A program made the translations under genes and the position numbers. DNA of 64,000 nucleotides from Magnetococcales bacterium (GTDB taxonomy: Bacteria > Pseudomonadota > Magnetococcia > Magnetococcales > DC0425bin3): assembly GCA_015231175.1 (NCBI GenBank), contig JADGBZ010000006.1, forward strand, positions 1 through 64,000, read 5' to 3'. This document shows positions 50,183 through 59,124 of this stretch, piece after piece. Below the pieces are notes generated by a model. The model was not told the origin of the DNA, ran no database searches, and was given only the letters and a program-made list of their open reading frames with translations. Every line of letters starts with the position of its first letter. Position 1 is the stretch's first letter.

Positions 50183-50774
50183 GAACTCTCCTTCCCCGCT
50201 CCTCCTCGTGATCACCCGGCGGCACATTCCGGACACCCTCTGGGATGAACTCCCCGCGCAACTCCCCCCTGCCCAAACCCCGCACCTGTTTTTTACCGGC
50301 GAGGGAACCATCCTGGCCACCGCACCCCTCCCCCTCTGGTCCCAGGCCCGGCGTGTGGTTTGCACCCATGCCTTCCTTCAACATTGGCGCCACCCCCCCC
50401 CACCCCTTCCCAACCTGACCGCCGGCAGCCTGGCCCATCTGGGGCGTTTATTGCGCGAGTGTACCCTGGCAACCACGCTCCCCTTACCCACCTGGCCGCT
50501 GCAACCAGGAACACCCGGCAATAAACAAGTGGCTGTGCCTTTAGGAACAGATCTTGCATCCACGGAAACCCTGGAGTCCCTGCGCCTGGCAGTCGGCTTG
50601 GCCGGTTGTCAACACCGGGTGACCATTTACCGCGAAACCGGGTGGAACAGCAACCCGCCCTCCGCCAAAGAGTTTCCTGCGGAGGCCCGGGCCTATCTGG
50701 ACCTCATGTCCGAATTGGGCATCACGTTTCACTCTGGACCTGAGGGAGGCGAGTCTGTCATCCTGCGGATATGA
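50181..50774 (+). CDS. Hypothetical protein, possible DsrE-like fold
   Basis: This 197-residue protein is not securely recognised. It begins SPSPLLLVITRRHIPDTLWD. Its second half (KQVAVPLGTDLASTETLESL followed by LAVGLAGCQHRVTIY) has the alternating strand-helix feel of DsrE/TusD-like domains, but the active-site cysteine is not certain. The ATG shares two bases with the divergent queA ATG (CATG), leaving no intergenic space. There is no signal peptide and no other partner nearby. Confidence 0.7.
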   Translation: MNSPSPLLLVITRRHIPDTLWDELPAQLPPAQTPHLFFTGEGTILATAPLPLWSQARRVVCTHAFLQHWRHPPPPLPNLTAGSLAHLGRLLRECTLATTLPLPTWPLQPGTPGNKQVAVPLGTDLASTETLESLRLAVGLAGCQHRVTIYRETGWNSNPPSAKEFPAEARAYLDLMSELGITFHSGPEGGESVILRI

Positions 50775-50784
50775 ATTTTTTGAA

Positions 50785-50922
50785 GAAAACGCAACCATCC
50801 GGCGCCCTTTCAAGAAAAGCCCGGATATGAAAGCCTTTGTCAGGGCTTCGCCCCGAACCCCACCAGGACTCCGTCCTGGACCTGCCAGGGAGCCAGCCCC
50901 CTGGACCCCGGTTCGTTTCCCT
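50785..50922 (+). repeat. Dispersed GC-rich hairpin repeat, copy 5
   Basis: The copy carries ATGAAAGCCTTTGTCAGGGC, then CGCCCCGAACCCCACCAGGA and CCAGCCCCCTGGACCCCGGT. The central hairpin is shortened (ACTCCGT in place of GCGCTGC). It lies between the unknown gene and the transporter gene, 20 bases before the latter. Confidence 0.88.
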
Positions 50923-50945
50923 TTTTTTCAACCTGAGAGCACTCC

Positions 50946-52307
50946 ATGACAACGAGGTGGAACCTGTGGGATCGGACCTGGGAGCTCTATGGTCATCCGC
51001 GGGTGGTGGCTATTTTTTTTCTGGGATTTTCCAGTGGCCTGCCCCTGGCCCTGACCTTTGGCACGCTCTCCCTGTGGTTGACGGAGGCCGGCATCGCCAA
51101 ATCCACGATCGGCCTGTTTGCCCTGGCAAGCGCCCCTTACACAGTCAAATTTCTTTGGTCCCCCCTGCTGGACCGCCTGCCTCTCCCCTTGTTCACCGAC
51201 CGATGGGGACAACGCCGGGGATGGGCGTTGTGCATTCAAATCTTCCTTGCCCTGGCCATCTTTGGCCTGGGATGCGCCGATCCCGCTCATGATCCCCGCC
51301 TGACGGGCCTGTTTGCCCTGTTGGTCGCCTTTCTCTCCGCCAGCCAGGATATCGTCATCGATGCCTATCGGGTGGAGAGCCTCGACAAGTCCCAATATGG
51401 GGCCGGGGCCGCCATGATCGTCATGGGCTACCGCGTGGGCATGCTGGTCTCCGGAGCAGGCGCACTCTATCTGGCAACTTTCTTTGGCTGGTTCGTCACT
51501 TATGCAGTCATGGCAGCCTGCATGGGGGTCGGTATCATCACGCTCCTGGTCAACCCCGAACCCGAACGCCCCCCAGAACCCCTGACCCGCCAACGAGAAC
51601 AAAAAATCGACTCCTTCCTCACCCACCACTTTGCCGGACAAAGCTGGCTGGCGACCGTCTTGCGCTGGCTTTCCGTGGCCGTGGTGGCCCCATTGGCTGA
51701 CTTTGTGGCCCGACAACGCTGGTTTGCCATCCTGATGTTCATCCTCCTCTACAAATTCGGCGAGGCCCTGGCCGGGGTGATGTCCGGGCCGTTTTATCTC
51801 GACCTGAATTTCTCCAAAATCGAGATCGCCAACGTAAGCAAAATTTTTGGCTTGATCGCAACCCTCGTTGGTTCCGTTCTCGGTGGGCTTGTCGTCCATC
51901 GGCGCGGCATCATGGCTTCCCTGCTCTTCTGTGGCCTCCTACAAATGGTCTCCACCCTGGCATTTGTCTGGTTGGCCTACGCGGGTCATGACATCACCAT
52001 CCTGGCAGCCTCCATTGCCATCGAAAATTTGAGCGGCGGCATGGGAACCGCCGCCCTGGTGGCCTACCTCTCCAGCCTGTGCAACGTGTCATACACAGCA
52101 ACCCAGTACGCTTTACTGTCGTCGTTCATGGCCTTTGGTCGCACAATCCTCGCCTCATGGGGAGGGTTCCTCGCGGAACGGATGAGCTGGAGCCAATTCT
52201 TTCTCTTGTCGACTGTAGCCGCCCTGCCAGGCCTGTTGCTCCTGCTGTGGCTGACAAAACAGCCCCCGTTGGCAACAAAAATGACGCAACACGAGGTAAC
52301 CCCATGA
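50946..52307 (+). CDS. AmpG-like major facilitator transporter
   Basis: The 453-residue protein has 12 or more predicted membrane helices. The AmpG-type opening IFFLGFSSGLPLALTFGTLS is followed by LFALASAPYTVKFLWSPLLD and FLSASQDIVIDAYRVESL, the signature DAYR segment of AmpG-family permeases. Late helices include GGMGTAALVAYLSSLCNVSY. AmpG imports anhydromuropeptides for peptidoglycan recycling, so it could complement the transglycosylase gene of this window. Related permeases import other substrates, so the substrate is inferred. Confidence 0.9.
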   Translation: MTTRWNLWDRTWELYGHPRVVAIFFLGFSSGLPLALTFGTLSLWLTEAGIAKSTIGLFALASAPYTVKFLWSPLLDRLPLPLFTDRWGQRRGWALCIQIFLALAIFGLGCADPAHDPRLTGLFALLVAFLSASQDIVIDAYRVESLDKSQYGAGAAMIVMGYRVGMLVSGAGALYLATFFGWFVTYAVMAACMGVGIITLLVNPEPERPPEPLTRQREQKIDSFLTHHFAGQSWLATVLRWLSVAVVAPLADFVARQRWFAILMFILLYKFGEALAGVMSGPFYLDLNFSKIEIANVSKIFGLIATLVGSVLGGLVVHRRGIMASLLFCGLLQMVSTLAFVWLAYAGHDITILAASIAIENLSGGMGTAALVAYLSSLCNVSYTATQYALLSSFMAFGRTILASWGGFLAERMSWSQFFLLSTVAALPGLLLLLWLTKQPPLATKMTQHEVTP

Positions 52308-52337
52308 ATTTTCAACTCTCGACCGAACAACCATCGC

Positions 52338-52385
52338 AACCATGATAAAAGCCTCCATGCCCAGCCCTTCCTGCAAGGGCGTTGG
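52338..52385 (-). repeat. Dispersed repeat, fragment (copy 6)
   Basis: On the minus strand this reads GCCCTTGCAGGAAGGGCTGG then GCATGGAGGCTTTTATC, matching only the head of the longer copies. The hairpin-rich middle and the tail are absent. Confidence 0.55.
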
Positions 52386-52460
52386 GTCATGACCAACCAT
52401 CAACCATGACCAGAAAAAATGGCAGACCAAAAACCACCATACGTCAACAAGGATACAATC

Positions 52461-53405
52461 ATGCCAAACAATTTCGAACATGGAAATAACAAAGAGGACA
52501 ACGAAGGAACCGATCAAGCGGAAAAAGAGGGGAAGAAGAAAAAAAAGGATAAAAAGTCAAACAAGAAAAAATATTTGAAATATCACAAAGAATCAGCAGA
52601 CAAGGGCAAGGATATTTCCACCGGTCTTTTTGAAAAAGAGATGGGCAAGCTGCAAGTGGAGTTGGTCAAACTCCAGGAGTGGATTCGACAAAAAGGTCTG
52701 CGGGTGGTGGTGATCTTCGAAGGCCGCGACGCAGCAGGCAAAGGGGGTGTCATCAAACGCATCATGGAACGGCTGAATCCGCGTATCGTCAAGGTGGTCG
52801 CCCTCGGAACACCCTCCACCCGTGAAAAAAATCAGTGGTATTTTCAACGCTACGTACCCCACCTCCCCACCAGTGGCGAGATGGTCATGTTTGACCGGAG
52901 TTGGTACAACCGCGCCGGCGTGGAACGGGTCATGGGATTTTGCACGGAAGATGAATATCGCGAGTTCCTGCGCTCCTGTCCCGAGTTCGAGCGCATGTTG
53001 ACCCGGTCTGGCATCATCTTGATCAAATATTGGTTTTCAGTGAGCGATGATGTCCAGGAAAAACGTTTTCAGGATCGGGTCAAAGATCCCCGCAAACGTT
53101 GGAAACTCAGTGATATGGACATGGAGTCCCGCAACCGCTGGGTTGAATACTCCCGCGCCAAGGATGAAATGTTCGCCCACACCGACATCAAACAAGCCCC
53201 CTGGTACGTGGTGGATGCCGACTGCAAAAAAAGGGCCCGTATCAACTGCATCACCCACCTGCTCAGCATGGTCCCCTACAAAGATCTGACGCCAAAGCCA
53301 CTCAAGCTGCCGCCCCGTAAACCTAATGAGGGGTATGTACGCCCACCCATCACCGACCAGACCTTCGTCAGGGATTTCAACGCCCCGGAAGGGGAAACGA
53401 AATAA
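52461..53405 (+). CDS. Polyphosphate kinase 2 (PPK2 class I)
   Basis: About 314 residues. The first 40 form a lysine-rich tail (KEGKKKKKDKKSNKKKYLKY). The kinase core has Walker A VVVIFEGRDAAGKGGVIKRI, then LNPRIVKVVALGTPSTREKN, FDRSWYNRAGVERVMGFC (lid and Walker B) and QAPWYVVDADCKKRARINCI. PPK2 enzymes use polyphosphate to make ATP or GTP from diphosphates. The basic tail might bind polyphosphate or nucleic acid. The ATG at 52461 has AAGG eight bases upstream and is favoured over 52419. Confidence 0.94.
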   Translation: MPNNFEHGNNKEDNEGTDQAEKEGKKKKKDKKSNKKKYLKYHKESADKGKDISTGLFEKEMGKLQVELVKLQEWIRQKGLRVVVIFEGRDAAGKGGVIKRIMERLNPRIVKVVALGTPSTREKNQWYFQRYVPHLPTSGEMVMFDRSWYNRAGVERVMGFCTEDEYREFLRSCPEFERMLTRSGIILIKYWFSVSDDVQEKRFQDRVKDPRKRWKLSDMDMESRNRWVEYSRAKDEMFAHTDIKQAPWYVVDADCKKRARINCITHLLSMVPYKDLTPKPLKLPPRKPNEGYVRPPITDQTFVRDFNAPEGETK

Positions 53406-53438
53406 AATCACACCCCGGCAGACACCCGCGCAAATACC

Positions 53439-53807
53439 TTACTTCGAGCCCTTGCCTGCCATCGCCTGCGCCAGTTTGTCCTTGTTGATGGGTTTCATGA
53501 TAAACCCGACCCCCATGGCATCGGCACGCTGGCGCATCTTTTCCTGAACATTGGCCGTGACCAGATAGATGCGCATCTCCTTGTTCAGTTCCTGGAGTTT
53601 GGCTGCCAGATCGATCCCATTCATACCCGGCATATTGTAATCGATCAGCGCCAGATCAACGACATGCAGGGCAGCCTGTGCAAACCCGTCGTTGCCATCC
53701 TTGGCCTCGACAATCTTCCAATCAGGAAAAGCCTGGCCAAAAACGTTTTTCATCATCATGCGGGCCAGACTGCTGTCGTCCACCACCAAAACCGTCTTGC
53801 TGCTCAT
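53439..53807 (-). CDS. Stand-alone receiver (CheY-like) protein
   Basis: This single receiver domain of 122 residues has VLVVDDSSLARMMMKNVF, the phosphoacceptor in LALIDYNMPGMNGIDLAA and the lysine in GFIMKPINKDKL. No output domain. The ATG overlaps the stop of an upstream Hpt gene as ATGA. A matched Hpt-receiver pair suggests a dedicated phosphotransfer module; the kinase would be elsewhere, for example one of the hybrid kinases in this window. Confidence 0.9.
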   Translation of the reverse strand: MSSKTVLVVDDSSLARMMMKNVFGQAFPDWKIVEAKDGNDGFAQAALHVVDLALIDYNMPGMNGIDLAAKLQELNKEMRIYLVTANVQEKMRQRADAMGVGFIMKPINKDKLAQAMAGKGSK

Positions 53808-54235
53808 GGATCCCTCACACTTTCTGCCTCTGGCATGGCAAACTCCCCTGGCAAGGAGGCCACGAAATCGAGAATCTCCCTGTTGGCCAGTGCAACCTCA
53901 TCGACCAAAACACCCCCCCACTCCCGAAGATCGGGAGGAGGGACCGTGGCCGCAAGCTTTTCCAACTGCTCGGCAACCCTGCCCACACGCATGGCCCCCA
54001 ACTGCCGACTGTTGGATTTGATCTGATGAGCTGCGGTACGAACAAAAGCGACCTGTTGCCGGGCAATGGCATCCCGGGCAGCAAGCGCTCGTTCTGTCAT
54101 GGCCTGTAGAGAAACCTCAAGGACGTTGGCAAACTCCTCTTCCAGATCGCCCCGCAAACCCACAAGGACATTCCGGTCCAGAATGACAAAAGAGTCCAAG
54201 GCAATCACACCCACACTCTCCCCCCAAAAATCCAC
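53804..54235 (-). CDS. Hpt domain phosphotransfer protein
   Basis: About 143 residues. The helical body has LEEEFANVLEVSLQAMTERA and the phosphorylation motif RTAAHQIKSNSRQLGAMRVG, with H at about residue 69. This matches the Hpt consensus HxLKGSSxxLGA. A GTG at 54235 with GAAGGA six bases before it is taken as the start; a later GTG at 54208 is possible. The stop overlaps the receiver gene start. It would shuttle phosphate between a kinase and the downstream receiver. Confidence 0.85.
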   Translation of the reverse strand: MDFWGESVGVIALDSFVILDRNVLVGLRGDLEEEFANVLEVSLQAMTERALAARDAIARQQVAFVRTAAHQIKSNSRQLGAMRVGRVAEQLEKLAATVPPPDLREWGGVLVDEVALANREILDFVASLPGEFAMPEAESVRDP

Positions 54236-54450
54236 TCGCCATCCTTCCCAGACAAGTTGTATAACACTTCATCGGGCGCGCATTCAATGCCAGGAATCAT
54301 TGTGGCATGCAATCAAAGGCTTTTCCTCAGGCCTCCGCGACCCTGGCATGGGGCGCGAGCAGAGGGTTCGCACCCTTGGGAGACTTCCGTGGATGCGTCG
54401 CTGCGCGGGTCAGGGTCCATCACCATCCTTTCCGGGGGAAAGATGTCACC
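54236..54450. other. Spacer before acyl-CoA synthetase
   Basis: This 215-base divergent spacer holds no gene. Its plus strand contains AAAGGCTTTTCCTCAGGCCT and later CCCTGGCATGG and CAGGGTCCAT blocks that weakly recall the dispersed repeat, inverted, but too diverged to claim as a copy. Confidence 0.3.
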
Positions 54451-55962
54451 ATGTGGCAAGATTTTGTAGGTTTATTCGCAAAGAAAAAACCGCAGCACCC
54501 AGCCATCATCGATAAAATCAGCAACACCACCTATACCTATCAAACCCTGGAGACCACCATCCAACGGTGGGGAAGCTACCTGCATGCCCAAAAAATCGGT
54601 CCGGGAGACCGCATCGTCTTCCTGGCCCCGGCCTGTGTGGAACATATCCTGCTGTTTTTTGCCTGTGCCAAGGTGGGCGCCATTCTGGTGCCGTTGAATC
54701 ATCGGCTCCCCCCTGTGGAACTGGCCGACATTCTCGATCTGGTCGAGCCACAACTGTTTCTGGGCGCCATCGACCCTCCAACCGGGCAAAATTTCCCCTA
54801 TATCCACCTGGCTTCGATCGACATCTATGTCCCGGAATCTCCACCTCCGACGCATGTCGTGAACGATGACGACCCCATGCTGATGCTCTTCACCTCCGGT
54901 TCGACGGGAAACCCCAAGGGCGTTTTGTTCCACGCCGCCATGATCATGGCCAATATTCGCGCCACCGTTGATTCAGGAGTTTTGGAACCTGACGATGTCA
55001 GTATCGTCAACACCCCATTTTTTCATACCGGAGCCTACCACGTCTTTTTGTTGCCATTGCTCTCAATCGGCGGAACAATGCTGCTGTTTGACCGTTTCGA
55101 CCCGGGTGGCGTCCTGCAAGCCGTCCGGGAAGAGGGAATCACCATTTTTTGGGCGGTCCCGACCATGTTCCAAGCCATTCACGATCACCCGGATTTTCCC
55201 ACAACCCCATTTTCCCATATCCGATGCCTGTTGTCGGGGGGGGCCCCTTTGAGCGTATCCCTGATCCAGGCCTACCATGCCCGGGGAGTCCCCTTCAAGC
55301 AGGGGTTCGGCCTGACCGAAGTGGGTCCAAACTGCTTTCTGCTGGATACGGATGCCTGTTGGCAACGACCGGATTCCATCGGCAAGCCCATGCGCCACTC
55401 CCGGGTCAAGGTGGTGGATGAGAACGACAACCCGGTCGGTCCCGATCAGACCGGCGAACTGCTCCTGGGTGGACCCCACCTCTGCAAAGGCTACTGGCGC
55501 AACGAAGCGCTCTTCCAGGCATCCCTCCTGGAAGGCTATTTTCGCACCGGAGATCTGGTCCGGTTCGATCAGGAAGGTTTCTTCTTTGTCGTGGGCCGAA
55601 AAAAAGAGATGTATATCTCCGGTGGCGAAAACGTCTACCCGGGAGAGGTGGAAAAACACATTCTGACCCACCCGGATATCACCCAGGCGGTCGTCGTGGC
55701 TGTTCCCGACCCCAAATGGACCGAAGTCGGTTTTCTTTACTATGTTGGCAAACGGGATGTCACCCTGAGGGAACTGCGCCAACATCTCGACAAACGTCTG
55801 GTCCGTTTCAAACACCCCCACCACCTGCAACGTCTGGATGCCCTTCCCCTGCTGGCCAACGGCAAAATCAACCGAATGGGGCTGCGCGACATGGCCAATC
55901 GCACCATGGCCGGCGACGCATCAGGGCAATCTCATGGGGCGCAGATGGCTCCATCCGCTTGA
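54451..55962 (+). CDS. AMP-forming acyl-CoA synthetase
   Basis: About 503 residues, ANL superfamily. The P-loop-like MLMLFTSGSTGNPKG is followed by NTPFFHTGAYHVFLLPLLS, FKQGFGLTEVGPN (A5 motif), YFRTGDLVRFDQEGFFFVVG (A7) and the hinge RKKEMYISGGENVYPGEVEK. The catalytic lysine is in LANGKINRMGLRD (A10). It activates a carboxylic acid as acyl-adenylate and then the CoA thioester; substrate chain length cannot be read. The ATG at 54451 is favoured. An upstream open frame is without family support. Confidence 0.93.
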   Translation: MWQDFVGLFAKKKPQHPAIIDKISNTTYTYQTLETTIQRWGSYLHAQKIGPGDRIVFLAPACVEHILLFFACAKVGAILVPLNHRLPPVELADILDLVEPQLFLGAIDPPTGQNFPYIHLASIDIYVPESPPPTHVVNDDDPMLMLFTSGSTGNPKGVLFHAAMIMANIRATVDSGVLEPDDVSIVNTPFFHTGAYHVFLLPLLSIGGTMLLFDRFDPGGVLQAVREEGITIFWAVPTMFQAIHDHPDFPTTPFSHIRCLLSGGAPLSVSLIQAYHARGVPFKQGFGLTEVGPNCFLLDTDACWQRPDSIGKPMRHSRVKVVDENDNPVGPDQTGELLLGGPHLCKGYWRNEALFQASLLEGYFRTGDLVRFDQEGFFFVVGRKKEMYISGGENVYPGEVEKHILTHPDITQAVVVAVPDPKWTEVGFLYYVGKRDVTLRELRQHLDKRLVRFKHPHHLQRLDALPLLANGKINRMGLRDMANRTMAGDASGQSHGAQMAPSA

Positions 55963-56025
55963 TCGGACGAGGCAGGAAGGGGAGTCGGAGTCCAGAAGGC
56001 AATATACGTCACGACAGCAGACGGA

Positions 56026-56289
56026 ATGAAGATCACCTACGACCCCGTCAAACGGGACAAGACCCTTGAAGAACGTGGTCTGGACTTTGATGACGCGCCT
56101 TTGGTGTTTGCAGGCCAAGTCCATCAACTCGCGGACATTCGACATGATTATGGGGAACAGAGAATGATATGCTATGGCTTCCTGGAGGGTCGTCTAGTCG
56201 TGGTTGGGTATGTTCAACGTGGAGAGACCCGTCACATTTTCTCGATGAGTAAGGCCAATGAACGAGAACAAGCGCGCTATCGGAAGTGA
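56026..56289 (+). CDS. brnT: BrnT-family toxin
   Basis: The 87-residue protein matches BrnT ribonuclease toxins: KITYDPVKRDKTLEERGLDF, DDAPLVFAGQVHQLADIRHD, YGEQRMICYGFLEGRLVVVG, RGETRHIFSMSKANEREQ, ending in RYRK. The K-RDKTLxERGLDF opening and RxISMRKAN-type end are family signatures. BrnT cleaves RNA and is neutralised by BrnA. The gene overlaps brnA by 32 bases. All recognisable toxin motifs look intact. Confidence 0.92.
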   Translation: MKITYDPVKRDKTLEERGLDFDDAPLVFAGQVHQLADIRHDYGEQRMICYGFLEGRLVVVGYVQRGETRHIFSMSKANEREQARYRK

Positions 56290-56530
56290 CTTGGTGAAGG
56301 TTGATGCGCATATCGTGACCTCAGAGGAATATGAAGACATTCCCGAGATGACCGATGGCGATTTTCAAAGAGGAGTTTGGCTGATCGGTGACCGTCAGGT
56401 CTCTCCAGAGGAAGGCAAGTCAGCCTTTCGTCAAACCTTGGGCCGTGGCCGTCCTGCTGGTAGCGACACGAAGGTCTCCACCATCGTAAGTTTCGATGCG
56501 GAGGTGATTTCGGCCTCATGTGATTATTGA
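56258..56530 (+). CDS. brnA: BrnA-family antitoxin, C-terminally truncated
   Basis: 90 residues. The N-terminal part (MNENKRAIGSDLVKVDAHIV, YEDIPEMTDGDFQRGVW) and LGRGRPAGSDTK match BrnA antitoxins. The C-terminal ribbon-helix-helix begins STIVSFDAEVI and then ends SASCDY, whereas normal BrnA continues with FRATGxGWQTRMNxAL. The two helices that bind DNA are missing; no frame restores them downstream. The toxin-binding half may survive but operator binding should not. Confidence 0.7.
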   Translation: MNENKRAIGSDLVKVDAHIVTSEEYEDIPEMTDGDFQRGVWLIGDRQVSPEEGKSAFRQTLGRGRPAGSDTKVSTIVSFDAEVISASCDY

Positions 56531-56804
56531 GTCACAGTCGGTAGCACACATTGACAAACAGCCCGTTCATGGTCATTGTGCCATGACCCGGATCCATTGT
56601 TTTCGGGGATCTCGACACCTTCTGTTTCGCGGATTCATACCCTGATTGCAGGTCTCGCGCCCCACAGCCTGTCCGGTGCGGGCGTCAACGCTGCGACACG
56701 GCATGGACAGAACCCACGAACCCGGAATTTATTGAGGTTTCCTGTCCATGTGGAGTTGGGAACATCCGGGTTCCCTCTCCTGCCTTTACCGTGAAAGAGA
56801 TCGT
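56531..56804. other. Spacer between brnA and rhlE-like helicase
   Basis: These 274 bases carry no supported gene. A 72-codon frame exists but has no ribosome site and no family resemblance. No terminator-like hairpin with a T run was seen. Confidence 0.4.
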
Positions 56805-58373
56805 GTGACTGACTTTACTTCGCTTAATCTATTACCGCCCATCCAACGCGCCTTGCAGCAAGCCGGCTACCAAACCCCCACCCCCATCCAGGAACAGGCG
56901 ATTCCCATCCTCATGGATGGACAGGATTTATTGGGTATCGCCCAGACAGGCACCGGCAAGACGGCTGCATTTGCCCTGCCTATCCTGGATCGCCTGGCAC
57001 GAGAAAAACGGCAAGCCGGGCCGCGCGCTGCCCGGGTTCTGGTCCTGACACCCACCCGGGAGTTGGCGGCGCAAATCCATGCCAGCTTCATCGCCTATGG
57101 CCGTCACCTGGGGTTGACCAGTACGGTGATTTTTGGCGGCGTCGGACAACATGCCCAGGTCCAGGCCATGGCCAGGGGCGTGGCCATCCTGGTGGCCACA
57201 CCCGGACGCCTGCTGGACCTGTATGCCCAGAAACACCTCCGGCTGGATCGTCTGGAAGTTTTTGTCCTGGATGAAGCAGACCGCATGCTGGATATGGGGT
57301 TCATCCACGACGTGCGCAAGGTGATCGCCGCCTTGCCCCCCAAACGTCAAACCCTTCTGTTCTCGGCAACCATGCCAGAAACCATCACCGAACTGGCCAA
57401 CGGCATTCTGCACCACCCGGCACGGGTCGAGGTGACCCCTCAGGCCACCACCGTCGAACGGGTCGAACAAAAAGTGTTTTTTGTGGAAAAAGCCAATAAA
57501 ATCCACCTGCTGAAAAAAATTCTCGCACAAAAAACCGCCGACCGGGTCTTGATTTTTTCCCGTACCAAACACGGCGCCAACCGATTGGTCGAACAACTGG
57601 AGCGCGCCAATATCGGCACTTCAGCCATCCACAGCAACAAGTCACAAGGAGCCCGCGAACGCGCCCTGGCACAGTTCCGGTCAGGAGAGATCCGGGTTCT
57701 CGTGGCCACCGACATCGCCGCCCGGGGCATCGACGTGGCTGGCGTGAGTCACGTCATCAATTTTGATCTGCCCAATGAACCAGAAAGTTATGTTCATCGG
57801 ATCGGACGTACCGCCCGGGCTGGCCGTGAAGGGGCTGCCATCTCCTTTTGTGACGCCACCGAACGCGGATACCTCCGCGATATCGAACGCACTATTCGCC
57901 AGACCCTTCCTGTCGAGGAGGAGCACCCTTACCACGCGGATGCCGTCGCCAAAGCCTCCCTGGGCGTGTCCGTCCCAGCCCGTCTCTCCCGTGGTGGCCG
58001 CCCATCCACACAAAACAAGGGACATCGGCAGGACGCTTCCCGCCGCAACATCGCCGACTCCCCCGGAGACCGCACCAACTCCCCTCAACGCACAGCACAC
58101 ACCGGAAAAAAAGATGGCTCGATCGCCAGCAAAATTTTGACCCGGGCCACCGCTGAGGCACAATCCGAACGCCATCGGGAGGAGGAGATATCACCCCGGA
58201 ATGGGCAAAGACCAAAAAAACGTTTGGTCGAAAGCAACCCGCAAGAAAACCGCCAACGTCCCTCCTGGACAAAAACCGGCAACAACGGAACCGCAAATCC
58301 CAGACAAAAAGAACGTTCCGCTCCGGTGACCGGCAAAAGGGAACGCCAGGTTGTCTCAAGAACAGTCCCTTGA
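56805..58373 (+). CDS. DEAD-box ATP-dependent RNA helicase (RhlE-like)
   Basis: About 522 residues. Q motif ([20 protein letters not shown]), Walker A ([18 protein letters not shown]), [36 protein letters not shown] (DEAD), LFSATMPE (SAT), [29 protein letters not shown] and [12 protein letters not shown] follow in order. The last 140 residues are a low-complexity basic tail ([20 protein letters not shown] and similar) suited to RNA binding. GTG at 56805 starts the family-typical sequence [16 protein letters not shown]. Functions in ribosome biogenesis or RNA decay. Confidence 0.94.
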   Translation: MTDFTSLNLLPPIQRALQQAGYQTPTPIQEQAIPILMDGQDLLGIAQTGTGKTAAFALPILDRLAREKRQAGPRAARVLVLTPTRELAAQIHASFIAYGRHLGLTSTVIFGGVGQHAQVQAMARGVAILVATPGRLLDLYAQKHLRLDRLEVFVLDEADRMLDMGFIHDVRKVIAALPPKRQTLLFSATMPETITELANGILHHPARVEVTPQATTVERVEQKVFFVEKANKIHLLKKILAQKTADRVLIFSRTKHGANRLVEQLERANIGTSAIHSNKSQGARERALAQFRSGEIRVLVATDIAARGIDVAGVSHVINFDLPNEPESYVHRIGRTARAGREGAAISFCDATERGYLRDIERTIRQTLPVEEEHPYHADAVAKASLGVSVPARLSRGGRPSTQNKGHRQDASRRNIADSPGDRTNSPQRTAHTGKKDGSIASKILTRATAEAQSERHREEEISPRNGQRPKKRLVESNPQENRQRPSWTKTGNNGTANPRQKERSAPVTGKRERQVVSRTVP

Positions 58374-58800
58374 ATGTTTGTCAGCAATTGTGTAGTAACC
58401 TCCATTCGGCAAGGGCGGGCGCCCTTGCCAAAAAAAAGAGGCTTGTGCATGAAAGCCTCTGTCAGGTAGTCATCCCCCTGGCTCCCGATGCGTAGTCGGG
58501 GGGTGAGTCGTTGCGATCCCGATCCGTTGCCGGGTGCTGGATTGTTACAAGAAACATAGATAAAAAAACGTGGAAGCTGTACCGGGAGGGGTAACTTCTT
58601 GCTGTCGTTTGACCTGTAGAAACGTTGGATGGGGGGGGCGGGACACGAATCAACGGTTTTGATGCGTTCGTTCCGGTCCATGTTTCGTCTACACAAATCC
58701 CGTGGATTGATCCGGATTCTTTCTCGGCTCCCGAGCCGGAAAATGTTTGGAAAAATCCCTGGATACCTGTCGGAACAACATCAATCCAGCGGAGGAAAAG
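58374..58800. other. Spacer between rhlE-like gene and DUF485 gene
   Basis: These 427 bases hold a diverged copy of the dispersed repeat (58383-58560) and then an AT-mixed stretch with a run of eight G at about 58630. No gene is supported. The promoter of the DUF485-actP operon should lie in the second half, but no clear box was found. Confidence 0.45.
58383..58560 (+). repeat. Dispersed GC-rich hairpin repeat, diverged copy 7
   Basis: Segments GCATGAAAGCCTCTGTCAGG and GATCCGTTGCCGGGTGCTGG followed by ATTGTTACAAGAAA match the body and the tail module of copies 1 and 4. The central hairpins are changed: GGCAAGGGCGGGCGCCCTTG forms a different stem at the start. It is a drifted family member. 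Confidence 0.7.
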
Positions 58801-59124
58801 ATGACGGAAGAACGTGGTCTTGAAACAGCGCAATTTGATCGGATCCTTGCAAATCCGAAGTATCACGAGCTGGTCACCAAACGCAGGCGTTTTGCCTGGC
58901 TCCTCTCCATCGTCATGTTGATTCTCTACTATACCTTTATCCTGCTGATTGCCTTCCGACCCGAAATTCTTGCAGCCCCCTTTGGTGTGGGGATCATTAC
59001 CGTCGGAATTCCCGTCGGGGCGGGGATCATCGTTGCGGCGTTCATCCTGACCTGGATCTACATCGTGCGCGCCAATGGCTTGTTTGACAAGTTAACGAGC
59101 GAGATCAAGGAGATGGCGAAATGA
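58801..59124 (+). CDS. DUF485 membrane protein (YjcH-like)
   Basis: The 107-residue protein has two membrane helices ([19 protein letters not shown] and [20 protein letters not shown]) flanked by the DUF485 motif [18 protein letters not shown] and a final [15 protein letters not shown]485 genes are nearly always followed by actP, as here. The stop overlaps the actP ATG. It is thought to assist solute transport; mechanism unknown. GGAGGAAAAG precedes the ATG. Confidence 0.94.
   Translation: MTEERGLETAQFDRILANPKYHELVTKRRRFAWLLSIVMLILYYTFILLIAFRPEILAAPFGVGIITVGIPVGAGIIVAAFILTWIYIVRANGLFDKLTSEIKEMAK

Noticed and set aside
54307-54450. Extension of the acyl-CoA synthetase upstream by 48 codons.
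   Set aside because: The extra residues have no family resemblance, and the ATG at 54451 starts the normal adenylation domain with a purine-rich site upstream.
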